Shown: positions 13,921 to 28,057, counted from the first letter of the stretch. The stretch is 64,000 nucleotides of DNA from Terebella lapidaria (GCA_949152475.1 OX424562.1:38550157-38614156), one strand, 5' to 3'. Program-made: numbers and translations. Notes: generated by a model from the sequence alone, not told the origin.

Positions 13921-15804
13921 CACCAGTGACAATCCCCGATCACCAAGTAATCTCAGTCTGTATACTTCTCACACTAAAACTGTCCTTTCTGTTTTATTCC
14001 ACCTCTAAAGTGGTCATAACTCGCCGAAAATAGTATCACCATGGTTCTGTCATATTATCCTACAAAATATGTTATAATGATTGTTATATAACAGAAATGT
14101 ATTAATAATTCACAGAAACCTGCTGAGCAACCATGTATGTCGATAAAAGACACATTCATATCTCCGTACTTGAGACAATCTACCAGAAAATTAGAGGACA
14201 TTAATTGGTGTATTGTAACTATGAATAATGTTATGAACTGTAAGAGTTGGCAGCTTCAGTCCCACAGAGATTCCCTGGATTCTACAAATTATTTTTCCCT
14301 CTTGCATTGTGGTGGGGTTCTGTTTTATGTTTTGTTTGATTTTGATTCAGATATCTGCTTCAACTACATTCTTCCGATCACAGTCGGCTTCTCAGGAAAG
14401 AATGTTGTTTACTCTGGCAACTTGATACCAGAATCCTGTGAGCTCCACTGATGGATTCATTTGTCTTTTTTCTTGGAGATTCGACACGGTGCCACAATTA
14501 TGAGAATATATCGGATACACTCGAAACAACTCCAGATTATATTTGTGATTTTACTTGTTTCTGAAAAGCATGACATGAACAGGATGTGAGTAGTTTAACA
14601 TTTACAGCATGCTTCCTGGTTCCTTCCCATGCAAATTGCGTTACAAGAGCAATGACATTTAGAACCTGCATTTTGAAACAAATTGTGTTGGCTGAGTAAT
14701 GAAATTATAGAGTGCTTATAGAGTGTCGCTGCGCCAGTCTTGTTTCTTTACAGAATATCTCCTGCGTCTTAACATTTTAGAGCACACCAGAGGACCAGCA
14801 CATGCAATGAGTAATGTTAGCAAGTTTTGCGGCATAATGCATATCACACTTTTAGTTTATTCCTGCTATTGAAAGCTTTGTGTGGGTTCCATATGTGATA
14901 TATATCAGTAGTATAGTGAGCTGTGTCTGGCTGTATATCCCCAGGGTAACCAAGCTTAATAAAGCTGGGCTATGATTTTCGTGGGAAGAAGGGTTGTTTG
15001 CACGCGAAGATTTAACCAATTAGACCATTGTGGGGCAGTGATGTATCCTGATCACATACAGAAAACCCATTGTCATATCAAATCATACCTTTCTGCCTGT
15101 AGTGCATGTGTAAATCATAGTTCTCTATGAAAACATTCTCTCGTGTGATATGCCAACTTTGTCAGAGACATTTTCCAGTAAAATGACAATCGTGGCAATA
15201 AATATGCCCCATCAATATGACTTTTGTTTTGTTGTCATTGTTTTGCAATTTGCAGGAGATTTATCCCGGGGACATGAACATTGGGAATGGTGATACTTTA
15301 TTGTAAGAGGGACATAGGAAACTGGCCTGCATGGATGAGAGACAACAGATGAATTGATCGGTTGCCATGTACTCATTCAAAATACTCCCTGACATTTACC
15401 ATCGAATATATCCTGTATCATTGGGAATAAACCTTTCTCTAGCATCCAGCATATATTGAATCATTGTGTTGGCTGAATCCAAGTCAAGCGATTGACACAA
15501 TAACGGCACCGTTCATTATTAAAGACGTCCATTGATGTGATGAAAGGCAGCGCTGTGACTGGCTAATTACAGCGCGGTTTTGTCATCACTTGTGGTGGTT
15601 TTTGTCACTTACAATGTCGCGGGGCTGTCGCGGTCACAGCCAGGGGCTACTGTTGTCTGCCGGTTCATTTCACAAAACGTGTGCCATGAATTATATATCT
15701 ACCAGGCTTTGTGAAATAAGCATGACTGTTTAATTTGAGTGTGTGTGTCGGTGAGAGGCGAAGGCTGCCACTGATGTAGGTGCTGCATGTGGCATGAACA
15801 GATA

Positions 15805-17608
15805 GGGGAAGAGGGGGCAAAGCGGGCCATGGGGCAAAGCGGGCCACCCCCTATAATTACGTCATTGTCATGGATAGGGTTGCTTAGTGACGTTAGTCAT
15901 ATGCGCCGATGAAAGTTTAACAAAAAAGTACACAGTTTTGGTGAAAGCGGCCAATCGTCTACCGTTTTTCATAAATCAACAAAATGGCATGGTTTCGGTA
16001 CAAGAAACAGGGTAATTATCAACGATAGGTAGAAGTGTATTTCAACAGCAATGTAAAGATGTATAATATATTTTTATAGCAGATTTTGTGAAGATAATAA
16101 CTGTGGATTTTGTTTTTCGTTCTAGAACACCAATAAAGACATATGGTGATGGAACTAGTTCTATACTGTGTTGGACAAAGTGGGCCCCGGCAAAGTGGGC
16201 CACGGCCCACTTTACCCCCTCTATATTCCACCAGATTGTATGGTCTGTGTGTGTCCTGACGATTGTGTTGTGAATAAATATTTAAATGAATACAATTATT
16301 GTACACATTCCTACAGACACATCGCACACATACGTACAGTTATGCTATACAATTGCGCATGTGATAGATGTTGTAGGCCTAATAATTATGGTTTTTGCAT
16401 AAACGTTACAAACGTGCAAGGACCAGGGTCAGTCTGTAGAGAATCCGTGCAGTGTTAGGATGCAAGTCTCTCGTCAAATCGTCAAAGAAGGAAAATAACA
16501 AAGTAAAAGATGTCTCACAGTATGGATGCATCATATAACGTGCCTTACACTGAAATCCGGAAGAGGACTGGACTTAATATGGACAGTACAGTAAACTGGC
16601 AAATGAGCTCACGAGTTATGTACTTCATACACAAGTGGAGCTGTCACATGCCACAACTGTAACCTGTAACAATAACCAGTTACCTTTAAACCCCATGTTA
16701 ATGCGTAGGTCTCATCGCAATATGACTGTAGTTATAGTTGATACGAATTCATTCTCTTATAGTCCATGGGACTATCCTTAGGGTGAAATGCCGGGAAGGA
16801 CATGCTAATTGCTTTTTGCTAATTGCTCATTGTTATAAACCTAAAAGAGCGAGTTTCCGTTAAATGCTAAATGCTCATTGTTTATTGCTAAATGAATATA
16901 AACCATCACCAGAATATTTTTTTCAAGGAAATTGGCACACTTCTGGTCATAATATGTTCATAATGATGACACCACAAGTTTATGAGGAAACGTTTGTCTG
17001 TGTTTTCTTGTGTGTTTGTGCAAAAACTTCTGCAGAATAAGCAACACACAATTACCAACAAGCAATCAGTAATGACATAAATCCATTGTCTTATGGGTTT
17101 CTGACAAAAAAAACAATCAGCAAAAACAATTAGCTTACAAGTGCTCCCAGCTAGGTCTATACATTTCAATAATGTAGACCAGCAAGTTTCGTTACTCTAA
17201 TCAGATCGATATCTAGACAGTTACCCATTCAAATTGGTCTCAAATAAACTATTGGTTGGACTCTTTGGGTTTTCTTTTCATTTCCTTTCACTAATTAACC
17301 GACTCACTCCAACTTATGAGGCATATTTCAACGTAGGTCTATCATTCATGAACTTTGACTGCTATTTTATGAGATTATTTATTCGTGGCACGGAAATGGG
17401 TCCCTTGGCCCACCTTGTACACCCACATGGCCCACTTTGCCTCACCCTGGGGGTGAGGCAATGGAGTTTCTTTGTCACTGTTTTGGTCGTTTTTCAGAAT
17501 AGCCCAATTTCCTCATATGATCACAACGCTGGAAAGATTACTAAAATACATAGGCGTAGGATTTGGCGTCAAAGTAAGTTAGGTGGCCCGCTTTGCCCCC
17601 TCTTCCCC
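15805..17608. mobile_element. 1.8 kb TA-flanked inverted-repeat DNA transposon (copy 1)
   Basis: A non-autonomous DNA transposon of 1804 bp with perfect 25 bp terminal inverted repeats starting GGGGAAGAGGGGGCAAAGCG. It is flanked on both sides by TA (15803-15804 and 17609-17610). The empty site in array copies 2 and 4 reads GAACAGATATGCTT with one TA, which proves insertion with TA duplication. TA targets are typical of Tc1/mariner and some other superfamilies, but no transposase frame is visible: the longest frame, 144 codons at 17234-17668, runs out of the right end. The terminal core GGCAAAGYGGGCCA recurs inside in both orientations (about 15815, 15833, 16176-16215, 17400-17445). It is more than 99% identical by eye to the element at 26212-28057. 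A 25-base perfect palindrome at 17437-17461 replaces about 47 bases found in that copy. Confidence 0.93.
17437..17461. repeat. Template-switch palindrome inside transposon
   Basis: TTGCCTCACCC, three bases, then GGGTGAGGCAA: a perfect 11 bp inverted repeat. The sister element near 27844-27910 has the left arm but continues with a different stretch of about 47 bases where the right arm lies here, so the right arm is probably derived. Confidence 0.85.
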
Positions 17609-19868
17609 TATGCTTCCGTTCCATCAGAAATTCGGTCACCCGAATACTCAGGTTCTTTTGATCTCTAATCTCTGGGAGAATGTCTGCAAATGGTGCACGT
17701 TAACTTAGGTGTCTATAAATTTGAGCTTGTCTGTGTTGGCTAATTTTGTACTGTATAATATATGAATCACAGCGAAGAACCTCGTGTTGTAGAGCAGTCA
17801 CAGAGAGCAATCTCTGCCATTCATCACGACTGGCTGGCTGTAATGATGTTGTACCATTGCTGGGTGATTTACTGACAAAACATCACTCCATGTATGTATA
17901 AAACTGTTGTGACTTGGCAACAACATGCTGCAAAGCATTATGGGAAGGGTCAGAAGCTGACTGCTATATGCATAACTTATCATAGGTGACTGTCCGAATA
18001 ATAGGGAATTAGCTTCAATATTTAATACAAAGTGGTATAAGTTGTTTTAAACTGGGCGTTTGCCAACAATCAAGGGCTGGTGCAGATTCAGTATTGTTAA
18101 ATTAATCAGATCAGATCTCCAATATTGTTGTCATTAGAGGCATTTTAGTTGCATATAAATAGTCGATCTTCCTGTCACCAGTGAACCGTGACCTGCAGCC
18201 AGCCAAACGTGCATGAATCTAATTATTCGAGCTGCAGCCTATTTATGTCACTGGAGATTCAATAGCGGACGTTTGTTATTTGTGGACTGCTCGTCTGGAC
18301 CTGGAGTCTGAAACAAGACTCTGTGGCAGATTGTTCTGTGTGGACGTAACGACATCTGAATTGGCCAGTGCTTGTAAAAGTCATACATATTAATTATGTT
18401 TCTCATGCAAATAAATGATCTGTTGGGACAAAACAAATCATTAAACATATCGTAAAAAATGTCTAGGATATGCCATCCGGACTGCACGGTAGAACGTAAA
18501 GTCATCGTTAAATAGCATTTCTGAGTTAGTTCAGTGTCATTTTTTATTGTCAGTTCATTCATCAGGAAATGATGAGGTGTTTTATGTCAGAGTTGGAAAA
18601 GCATCGTAAACATGTTGTATCCTGTAGATATTACTTACCATAACATGACGTCTGGTGCCTACAAATGTGATTCATCCAAAACATGACGTTATTGCGTGTC
18701 TGGTTGACAGTTTGGCTCCAAGTTTGACACTGACCCAAACATGCCATCCTCCTCTGGTGTACATCACACAGTTTGTCTGAGAGTGCGGGCAGTGCGTTCA
18801 TGGAAATGTTCACTTTTAACGACAACTGACCGAACGTTGGGCAAGTTTTAGTGTTGTGTTGTGTTCGGCTGTGTATGAATCTGTCGTCGATGCCATGTAG
18901 GCTGAATTTCGGAGAATGTGGTCAATTCTGCTATGTACAGCTCAGTAATGGCTCCATCTCACATAATCTCTTTCTCCTGAATGTTTCATTTCGGGTGGAG
19001 TTGGGAAGATAGTGGAAACTGTGGCTGAAACGGACTGACAGCCAGGTTTGGAAATGGCTATAAATCCTGCTAAGATTGCCCCGTAAACTCGCCTGACACT
19101 GCGTGGAATGGGCTGTGAAGGACACTCATCATCATGGACCAGCCTGGAATGTCAAGGTCACTCCGGCATCTTGAGACGAGCGGTTGTCGAACTCTATTCT
19201 GTCACCAAGTCATGTGATGTATTGAAGTCCTAATGTGTCACTGACTTGATGAGACTCGTATCGTTGTATGTGTGGAGCTGTGGGTGAGCGTGTAATGAGG
19301 TGTGCGCTGAGGAGAGGGCAGGAACTTACAGGTGTCTTCAGGCGCACTGTTTATCAGTGAATGTTCTCCTCTCGAGAGAAATGGTTTTGTGAAGAAGACT
19401 GTTTCTCACCTCATCAAGAACACCTCATATTTAATCAACTGAGATGCAGGAAGAAAAGCCGACATAAATCCAAACGAAGGTGTGAAGAGTTGCATAAAAT
19501 ATTCAGCAGAAGTGGTCCGGAGGTGTGATGAAAAATCACAAATGTTGGGGAGAGGGGGGGGGGGGGTGAGGGGGTAGTATTTCAGTTCTGGGGAAATTGT
19601 TGTATTCACCCTGAATATAACTGTTCGCCGGCAAGGATGCACACACAAATTAATAAACAACTTCCATCATCATTCAACGGCGAGCTTTGGTGGCCACTCT
19701 GTGTTTTAGTCGCTGACAAGAGGATGGAGGCGTAACCAATTATGCAACTCACAGCTCGGGGCTAACAGAAATGGAACTGCAGTCATACGAAGGCAACTAC
19801 GGGGTGTTGTGTGGCAAGTTTGACATAATCCACTGACATCTTTCCATTCGTCAAGGCGTTCGACATTT

Positions 19869-20360
19869 CACCTCGCACAGAGCGGTGAGATTATCTCGAA
19901 GTGTGAAGCATTGGAACATGTTGCATAATCATCACTTCCTGCTTCAAACACTTTGCTTTGATGAAATAAAAATAACATGACACAATCTCTTCACCTCGCA
20001 CAGAGCAGTGAGATTATCTCGAAGTGTGAAGCATTGGAACATGTTGCATAATCATCACTTCCTGCTTCAAACACTTTGCTTTGATGAAATAAAAATAACA
20101 TAACACAATCTCTTCACCTCGCACAGAGCAGTGAGATTATCTCGAAGTGTGAAGCATTGGAACATGTTGCATAATCATCACTTCCTGCTTCAAACACTTT
20201 GCTTTGATGAAATAAAAATAACATGACACAATCTCTTCACCTCGCACAGAGCAGTGAGATTATCTCGAAGTGTGAAGCATTGGAACATGTTGCATAATCA
20301 TCACTTCCTGCTTCAAACACTTTGCTTTGATGAAATAAAAATAACATAACACAATCTCTT
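19869..20360 (+). repeat. 123 bp minisatellite, four units (copy 2)
   Basis: Units start at 19869, 19992, 20115 and 20238, each exactly 123 bp. Unit 1 has GAGCGGTGAG; units 2-4 have GAGCAGTGAG. The near-terminal variant alternates AACATGACAC, AACATAACAC, AACATGACAC, AACATAACAC, which suggests that the latest step duplicated a dimer. The array is followed by single-copy CACCAGTGAC. Confidence 0.95.
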
Positions 20361-22191
20361 CACCAGTGACAATCCCCGATCATCCAGTAATCTCAGTCTG
20401 TATACTTCTCACACTAAAACTGTCCTTTCTGTTTTATTCCACCTCTAAAGTGGTCATAACTCGCCGAAAATAGTATCACCATGGTTCTGTCATATTATCC
20501 TACAAAATATGTTATAATGATTGTTATATAACAGAAATGTATTAATAATTCACAGAAACCTGCTGAGCAACCATGTATGTCGATAAAAGACACATTCATA
20601 TCTCCGTACTTGAGACAATCTACCAGAAAATTAGAGGACATTAATTGGTGTATTGTAACTATGAATAATGTTATGAACTGTAAGAGTTGGCAGCTTCAGT
20701 CCCACAAGGATTCCCTGGATTCTACAAATTAATTTTCCCTCTTGCATTGTGGTGGGGTTCTGTTTGATGTTTTGTTTGATTTTGATTCAGATATCTGCTT
20801 CAACTACATTCTTCCGATCACAGTCGGCTTCTCAGGAAAGAATGTTGTTTACCCTGGTAACTTGATACCAGAATCCTGTGAGCTCCACTGATGGATTCAT
20901 TTGTCTTTTTTCTTGGAGATTCGACACGGTACCACAATTATGAGAATATATCGGATACACTCGAAACAACTCCAGATTATATTTGTGATTTTACTTGTTT
21001 CTGAAAAGCATGACATGAACAGGATGTGAGTAGTTTAACATTTACAGCATGCTTCCTGGTTCCTTCCCATGCAAATTGCGTTACAAGAGCAATGACATTT
21101 AGAACCTGCATTTTGAAACAAATTGTGTTGGCTGAGTAATGAAATTATAGAGTGTTTATAGAGTGTCGCTGCGCCAGTCTTATTTCTTTACAGAATATCT
21201 CCTGCGTCTTAACATTTTAGAGCACACCAGAGGACCAGCGCATGCAATGAGTAATGTTAGCAAGTTTTGCGGCATAATGCATATCACACTTTTAGTTTAT
21301 TCCTGCTATTGAAAGCTTTGTGTGGGTTCCATATGTGATATATATCAGTAGTATAGTGAGCTGTGTCTGGCTGTATATCTCCAGGGTAACCAAGCTTAAT
21401 AAAGCTGGGCTATGATTTTCGTGGGAAGAAGGGTTGTTTGCACGCGAAGATTGAACCAATTAGACCATTGTGGGGGCAGTGATGTATCCTGATCACATAC
21501 AGAAAACCCATTGTCATATCAAATCATACCTTTCTGCCTGTAGTGCATGTGTAAATCATAGTTCTCTATGAAAAAAATTCTCTCGTGTGATATGCCAACT
21601 TTGTCAGAGACATTTTCCAGTAAAATGACAGTCGTGGCAATAAATATGCCCCATCAATATGACTTTTGTTTTGTTGTCATTGTTTTGCAATTTGCAGGAG
21701 ATTTATCCCGGGGACATGAACATTGGGAATGGTGTTGCAACAGATGAATTGATCGGTTGCCATGTACTCATTGAAAATAGTCCCTGACATTTACCATCGA
21801 ATATATCCTGTATCATTGGGAATAAACCTTTCTCTAGCATCCAGCATATATTGAATCATTGTCAAGCGATTGACACAATAACGGCACCATTCATTATTAA
21901 AGACGTCCATTGATGTGATGAAAGGCAGCGCTGTGACTGGCTAATTACAGCGAGGTTTTGTCATCACTTGTGGTGGTTTTTGTCACTTACAATGTCGCGG
22001 GGCTGTCGCGGTCACAGCCAGGGGCTGCTGTTGTCTGCCGGTTCATTCCGACAAAACGAGTGCCATGAATTATATATCTACCAGGCTTTGTGAAATAAGC
22101 ATGACTGTTTAATTTGAGTGTGTGTGTCGGTGAGAGGCGAAGGCTGCCACTGATGTAGGTGCTGCATGTGGCATGAACAGATATGCTTCCG

Positions 22192-22193
22192 TT
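22192..22193. other. Empty transposon target site (copy 2)
   Basis: A single TA within GAACAGATATGCTTCC. In copies 1 and 3 the 1.8 kb transposon lies here between two TA dinucleotides. There is no excision footprint, so this is the pre-insertion state or a precise excision. Confidence 0.9.
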
Positions 22194-24187
22194 CCATCAG
22201 AAATTCGGTCACCCGAATACTCAGGTTCTTTTGATCTCTAATCTCTGGGAGAATGTCTGCAAATGGTGCACGTTAACTTAGGTGTCTATAAATTTGAGCT
22301 TGTCTGTGTTGGCTAATTTTGTACTGTATAATATATGAATCACAGCGAAGAACCTTGTGTTGTAGAGCAGCCACAGAGAGCAAGCTCTGCCATTCATCAC
22401 GACTGGCTGCCTGTAATGATGTTGTACCATTGCTGGGTGATTTACTGACAAAACATCACTCCATGTATGTATGAAACTGTTGTGACTTGGCAACAACATG
22501 CTGCAAAGCATTATGGGAAGGGTCAGAAGCTGACTGCTATATGCATAACTTATCATAGGTGACTGTCCGAATAAAAGGGAATTAGCTTCAATATTTAATA
22601 CAAAGTGGTATAAGTTGTTTTAAACTGGGCGTGTCCAGAGCCTTGCCAACAATCAAGGGCTGGTGCAGATTCAGTATTGTTAAATTAATCAGATCAGATC
22701 TCCAATATTGTTGTCATTAGAGGCATTTTAGTTGCATATAAATAGTCGATCTTCCTGTCACCAGTGAACCGTGACCTGCAGCCAGCCAAACGTGCATGAA
22801 TCTAATTATTCGAGCTGCAGCCTATTTATGTCACTGGAGATTCAATAGCGGACGTTTGTTATTTGTGGACTGCTCGTCTGGACCTGGAGTCTGAAACAAG
22901 ACTCTGTGGCAGATTGTTCTGTGTGGACGTAACGACATCTGAATTGGCCAGTGCTTGTAAAAGTCATACATATTAATTATGTTTCTCATGCAAATAAATG
23001 ATCTGTTGGGACAAAACAAATCATTAAACATATCGTAAAAATGTCTAGGATATGCCATCCGGACTGCACGGTAGAACGTAAAGTCATCGTTAAATAGCAT
23101 TTCTGAGTTAGTTCAGTGTCATTTTTCACTTTTAACGACAACTGACCGAACGTTGGGCAAGTTTTAGTGTTGTGTTGTGTTCGGCTGTGTATGAATCTGT
23201 CGTCGATGCCATGTAGGCTGAATTTCGGAGAATGTGGTCAATTCTGCTATGTACAGCTCAGTAATGGCTCCATCTCACATAACCTCTTTCTCCTGAATGT
23301 TTCATTTCGGGTGGAGTTGGGAAGATAGTGGAAACTGTGGCTGAAACTGACTGACAGCCAGGTTTGGAAATGGCTATAAATCCTGCTAAGATTGCCCCGT
23401 AAACTCGCCCGACACTGCGTGGAATGGGCAGTGAAGGACACTCATCATCATGGACCAGCCTGGAATGTCAAGGTCACTCCGACATCTTGAGACGAGCGGT
23501 TGTCGAACTCTATTCTGTCACCAAGTCATGTGATGTATGGAAGTCCTAATGTGTCACTGACTTGATGAGACTTGTGTCGTTGTATGTGTGGAGGTGTGAG
23601 TGAGCGTGTAATGAGGTGTGCGCTGAGGAGAGGGCAGGAACTTACAGGTGTCTCCAGGCGCACTGTTTGTCAGGTAATGTTCTCCTCTCTCAGGAGAAAT
23701 GGTTTTGTGAAGAAGACTGTTTCTCACCTCATCAAGAACACCTCATATTTAATCAACTGAGATGCAGGAACAAAAGCCGACAAAAATCCAAACGAAGGTG
23801 TGAAGAGTTGCATAAAATATTCAGCAGAAGTGGTCTAGAGGTGTGATGAAAAAATACAAATGTTGGGGAGAGGGGGGGGGGGGGTTGAGGGGGTAGTGTT
23901 TCAGTTCTGGGGAAATTGTTGTATTCACCCTGAATATGACTGTCCGCCGGCAAGAATGCACACACAAATTAATAAACAACTTTCATCAGCATTCAACGGG
24001 GAGCTTTGGTGGCCACTCTGTGTTTTAGTCGCTGACAAGAGGATGGAGGCGTAACCAATTATGCAACTCACAGCTCGGGGCTAACAGAAATGGAACTGCA
24101 GTCATACGAAGGCAACTACGGGGTGTTGTGTGGCAAGTTTGACATAATCCACTGACATCTTTCCATTCGTCAAGGCGTTCGACATTT

Positions 24188-24310
24188 CACCTCGCACAGA
24201 GCGGTGAGATTATCTCGAAGTGTGAAACATTGGAACATGTTGCATAATCATCACTTCCTGCTTCAAACACTTTGCTTTGATGAAATAAAAATAACATAAC
24301 ACAATCTCTT
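24188..24310 (+). repeat. 123 bp minisatellite, one unit (copy 3)
   Basis: A single monomer with the GAAACATTGG variant where the other copies mostly have GAAGCATTGG, and ending with AACATAACAC. No tandem amplification. Confidence 0.9.
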
Positions 24311-26211
24311 CACCAGTGACAATCCCCGATCATCCAGTAATCTCAGTCTGTATACTTCTCACACTAAAACTGTCCTTTCTGTTTTATTCCACCTCTAAAG
24401 TGGTCATAACTCGCCGAAAATAGTATCACCATGGTTCTGTCATATTATCCTACAAAATATGTTATAATGATTGTTATATAACAGAAATGTATTAATAATT
24501 CACAGAAACCTGCTGAGCAACCATGTATGTCGATAAAAGACACATTCATATCTCCGTACTTGAGACAATGTACCAGAAAATTAGAGGACATTAATTGGTG
24601 TATTGTAACTATGAATAATGTTATGAACTGTAAGAGTTGGCAGCTTGAGTCCCACAAAGATTCCCTGGAATCTACAAATTATTTTTCCCTCTTGCATTGT
24701 GGTGGGGTTCTGTTTGATGTTTTGTTTGATTTTGATTCAGATATCTGCTTCAACTACATTCTTCGTCGGATTAAAGTAAGGCTTCTCAGTAAAGAATGTT
24801 GTTTACCCTCATAACTTGATCCCAGAATCCTGCGAGCTCCACTGGTGGATTCATTTGTCATTTTTCTGGGAGATTCGTCACTGTACCACAACTATGAAAA
24901 TATATCGGATACACTTGAAAGAAATCCTGATTTGGCCTTTATTTGTGATTTTACATATTTCTGAGAAGCACGATATGAACAGGTGTGAGTAGTTTAACAT
25001 TTACAACATGCTTCCTGGTTCCTTTCCATGCAAATTGTGGTACAAGAGCAGTGACATTTAGAACCTGCATTTTGAAACAAATTGTGGCTAAGTAATGAAA
25101 TTATAGTGTGCGTATAGAGTGTCGCTGAGCCAGTCTTGTTTCTTTACAGAATATCTCCTGCTTCGTAACATTTTAGAGCACACCAGAGGAGCAGCGCATG
25201 CCACGAGTAACGTTAGCAAGTTTTGCGGCATAGTGCATATCGTACTTTTAGTTTATTCCTGCTATTGAAGGCTTTGTGTGGGTTCCATATGTGAAATATA
25301 TATCAGTAGTATAATGAGCTGTGTCTGGCTGTATATCCCCACGGTAACCAAGCTTAATAAAGCTAGGCTATGATTTTCGTGGGAAGAAGGGTTTTTTTGC
25401 ATGCGAAGATTGAACCAATTAGACCATTGTGGGGCGGTGATGTATGCTGATCACCTACAGAAAAAAACCCTTTGTCCTATCAAATCATACCTTTCTGCCT
25501 GTAGTGCATGTGTAAATCATAGTTCTCTATGAAAAAAAAATTCTCGTATAACATGCCAACTTTGTTAGAGACATTTTCCAGTAAAATGATAATCGTGGCA
25601 ATAAATATGCCCCATCAATATGACTTTTGTTTTGTTGTCATTGTTTTGCAATTTGCAGGAGATTTCCCAGGGACATGGACATTGGGAATGGTGAAGACGT
25701 TATTGTATGAGGGACATAGGAAACTGGCCTGCATGAATGAGAGACAACAGATGAATTGATCGGTTGCCATGTACTGTAGTCCTCCCGAATATTCCCTAAC
25801 ATTTACCATCGAATATATCCTGTATCATTGGGAATAAACCTTTCTCTAGCATCCAGCATATATTGAATCATTGTGTTGGCTGAATCCAAGTCAAGCGATT
25901 GACACAATAACGGCACCATTCATTATTAAAGACGTCCATTGATGTGATGAAAGGCAGCGTTGTGACTGGCTAATTACAGCGCGGTTTTGTCATCACTTGT
26001 GGTGGTTTTTGTCACTTACAATGTCGCGGGGCTGTCGCGGTCACAGCCAGGGGCTGCTGTTGTCTGCCGGTTCATTTCACAAAACGTGTGCCATGAATTA
26101 TATATCTACCAGGCTTTGTGAAATAAGCATGACTGTTTAATTTGAGTGTGTGTGTCGGTGAGAGGCGAAGGCTGCCACTGATGTAGGTGCTGCATGTGGC
26201 ATGAACAGATA

Positions 26212-28057
26212 GGGGAAGAGGGGGCAAAGCGGGCCATGGGGCAAAGCGGGCCACCCCCTATAATTACGTCATTGTCATGGATAGGGTTGCTTAGTGACGT
26301 TAGTCATATGCGCTGATGAAAGTTTAACAAAAAAGTACACAGTTTTGGTGAAAGCGGCCAATCGTCTACCGTTTTTCATAAATCAACAAAATGGCATGGT
26401 TTCGGTACAAGAAACAGGGTAATTATCAACGATAGGTAGAAGTGTATTTCAACAGCAATGTAAAGATGTATAATATATTTTTATAGCAGATTTTGTGAAG
26501 ATAATAACTGTGGATTTTGTTTTTCGTTCTAGAACACCAATAAAGACATATGGTGATGGAACTAGTTCTATACTGTGTTGGACAAAGTGGGCCCCGGCAA
26601 AGTGGGCCACGGCCCACTTTACCCCCTCTATATTCCACCAGATTGTATGGTCTGTGTGTGTCCTGACGATTGTGTTGTGAATAAATATTTAAATGAATAC
26701 AATTATTGTACACATTCCTACAGACACATCGCACACATACGTACAGTTATGCTATACAATTGCGCATGTGATAGATGTTGTAGGCCTAATAATTATGGTT
26801 TTTGCATAAACGTTACAAACGTGCAAGGACCAGGGTCAGTCTGTAGAGAATCCGTGCAGTGTTATGATGCAAGTCTCTCGTCAAATCGTCAAAGAAGGAA
26901 AATAACAAAGTAAAAGATGTCTCACAGTATGGATGCATCATATAACGTGCCTTACACTGAAATCCGGAAGAGGACTGGACTTAATATGGACAGTACAGTA
27001 AACTGGCAAATGAGCTCACGAGCTATGTACTTCATACACAAGTGGAGCTGTCACATGCCACAACTGTAACCTGTAACAATAACCAGTTACCTTTAAACCC
27101 CATGTTAATGCATAGGTCTCATCGCAATATGACTGTAGTTATAGTTGATACGAATTCATTCTCTTATAGTCCATGGGACTATCCTTAGGGTGAAATGCCG
27201 GGAAGGACATGCTAATTGCTTTTTGCTAATTGTTCATTGTTATAAACCTAAAAGAGCGAGTTTCCGTTAAATGCTAAATGCTCATTGTTTATTGCTAAAT
27301 GAATATAAACCATCACCAGAATATTTTTTTCAAGGAAATTGGCACACTTCTGGTCATAATATGTTCATAATGATGACACCACAAGTTTATGAGGAAACGT
27401 TTGTCTGTGTTTTCTTGTGTGTTTGTGCAAAAACTTCTGCAGAATAAGCAACACACAATTACCAACAAGCAATCAGTAATGACATAAATCCATTGTCTTA
27501 TGGGTTTCTGACAAAAAAAACAATCAGCAAAAACAATTAGCTTACAAGTGCTCCCAGCTAGGTCTATACATTTCAATAATGTAGACCAGCAAGTTTCGTT
27601 ACTCTAATCAGATCGATATCTAGACAGTTACCCATTCAAATTGGTCTCAAATAAACTATTGGTTGGACTCTTTGGGTTTTCTTTTCATTTCCTTTCACTA
27701 ATTAACCGACTCACTCCAACTTATGAGGCATATTTCAACGTAGGTCTATCATTCATGAACTTTGACTGCTATTTTATGAGATTATTTATTCGTGGCACGG
27801 AAATGGGTCCCTTGGCCCACCTTGTACACCCACATGGCCCACTTTGCCTCACCCTGGGGGCAAAGTGGGCCATGCTGAACATTTTTTTGCATCGCTTGCA
27901 ATTTTTAATGGAGTGTTTCTTTGTCACTGTTTTGGTCGTTTTTCAGAATAGCCCAATTTCCTCATATGATCACAACGCTGGAAAGATTACTAAAATACAT
28001 AGGCGTAGGATTTGGCGTCAAAGTAAGTTAGGTGGCCCGCTTTGCCCCCTCTTCCCC
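26212..28057. mobile_element. 1.8 kb TA-flanked inverted-repeat DNA transposon (copy 3)
   Basis: 1846 bp, with the same 25 bp terminal inverted repeats and the same insertion point as the element at 15805-17608, between TA at 26210-26211 and TA at 28058-28059. By eye the two differ by about five substitutions plus one replaced segment. Identical flanks show it was spread by duplication or conversion of the host array, not by a second transposition. An extra inverted core motif, GGGCAAAGTGGGCCATG near 27857, is retained here and lost in the copy 1 element. No transposase is recognisable; the longest frame, 158 codons at 27641-28117, has no known domain and overruns the right end. Confidence 0.93.

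Larger units (their letters stand above)
12617..18810 (+). repeat. Array copy 1 (filled with transposon)
   Basis: First unit. Recognisable similarity to the other copies begins at about 12617; the first 100-250 bases are diverged. It carries a poly-G tract (13480-13495), a single 123 bp minisatellite unit and the 1.8 kb TA-flanked transposon. It lacks a stretch of about 10 bases near 18058 that is present in copies 2 and 3. An open frame of 104 codons at 14137-14451 is interrupted or altered in other copies, so I do not treat it as a gene. Confidence 0.9.
18811..23126 (+). repeat. Array copy 2 (empty transposon site)
   Basis: Second unit, 4316 bp. It has a poly-G tract (19554-19566), four minisatellite units, an empty TA site at 22192-22193, a missing stretch of about 50 bases near 21737 and another of about 17 near 21861 relative to copy 1. 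At its right end about 290 bases present in copies 1 and 3 are missing, so that the sequence passes from CAGTGTCATTTTT directly into CACTTTTAACG of copy 3. Confidence 0.9.

Noticed and set aside
15805-28057. Two independent insertions of the 1.8 kb transposon
   Set aside because: Both lie at exactly the same position in homologous flanks and the surrounding block is equally near-identical, so one insertion followed by duplication or conversion is simpler.
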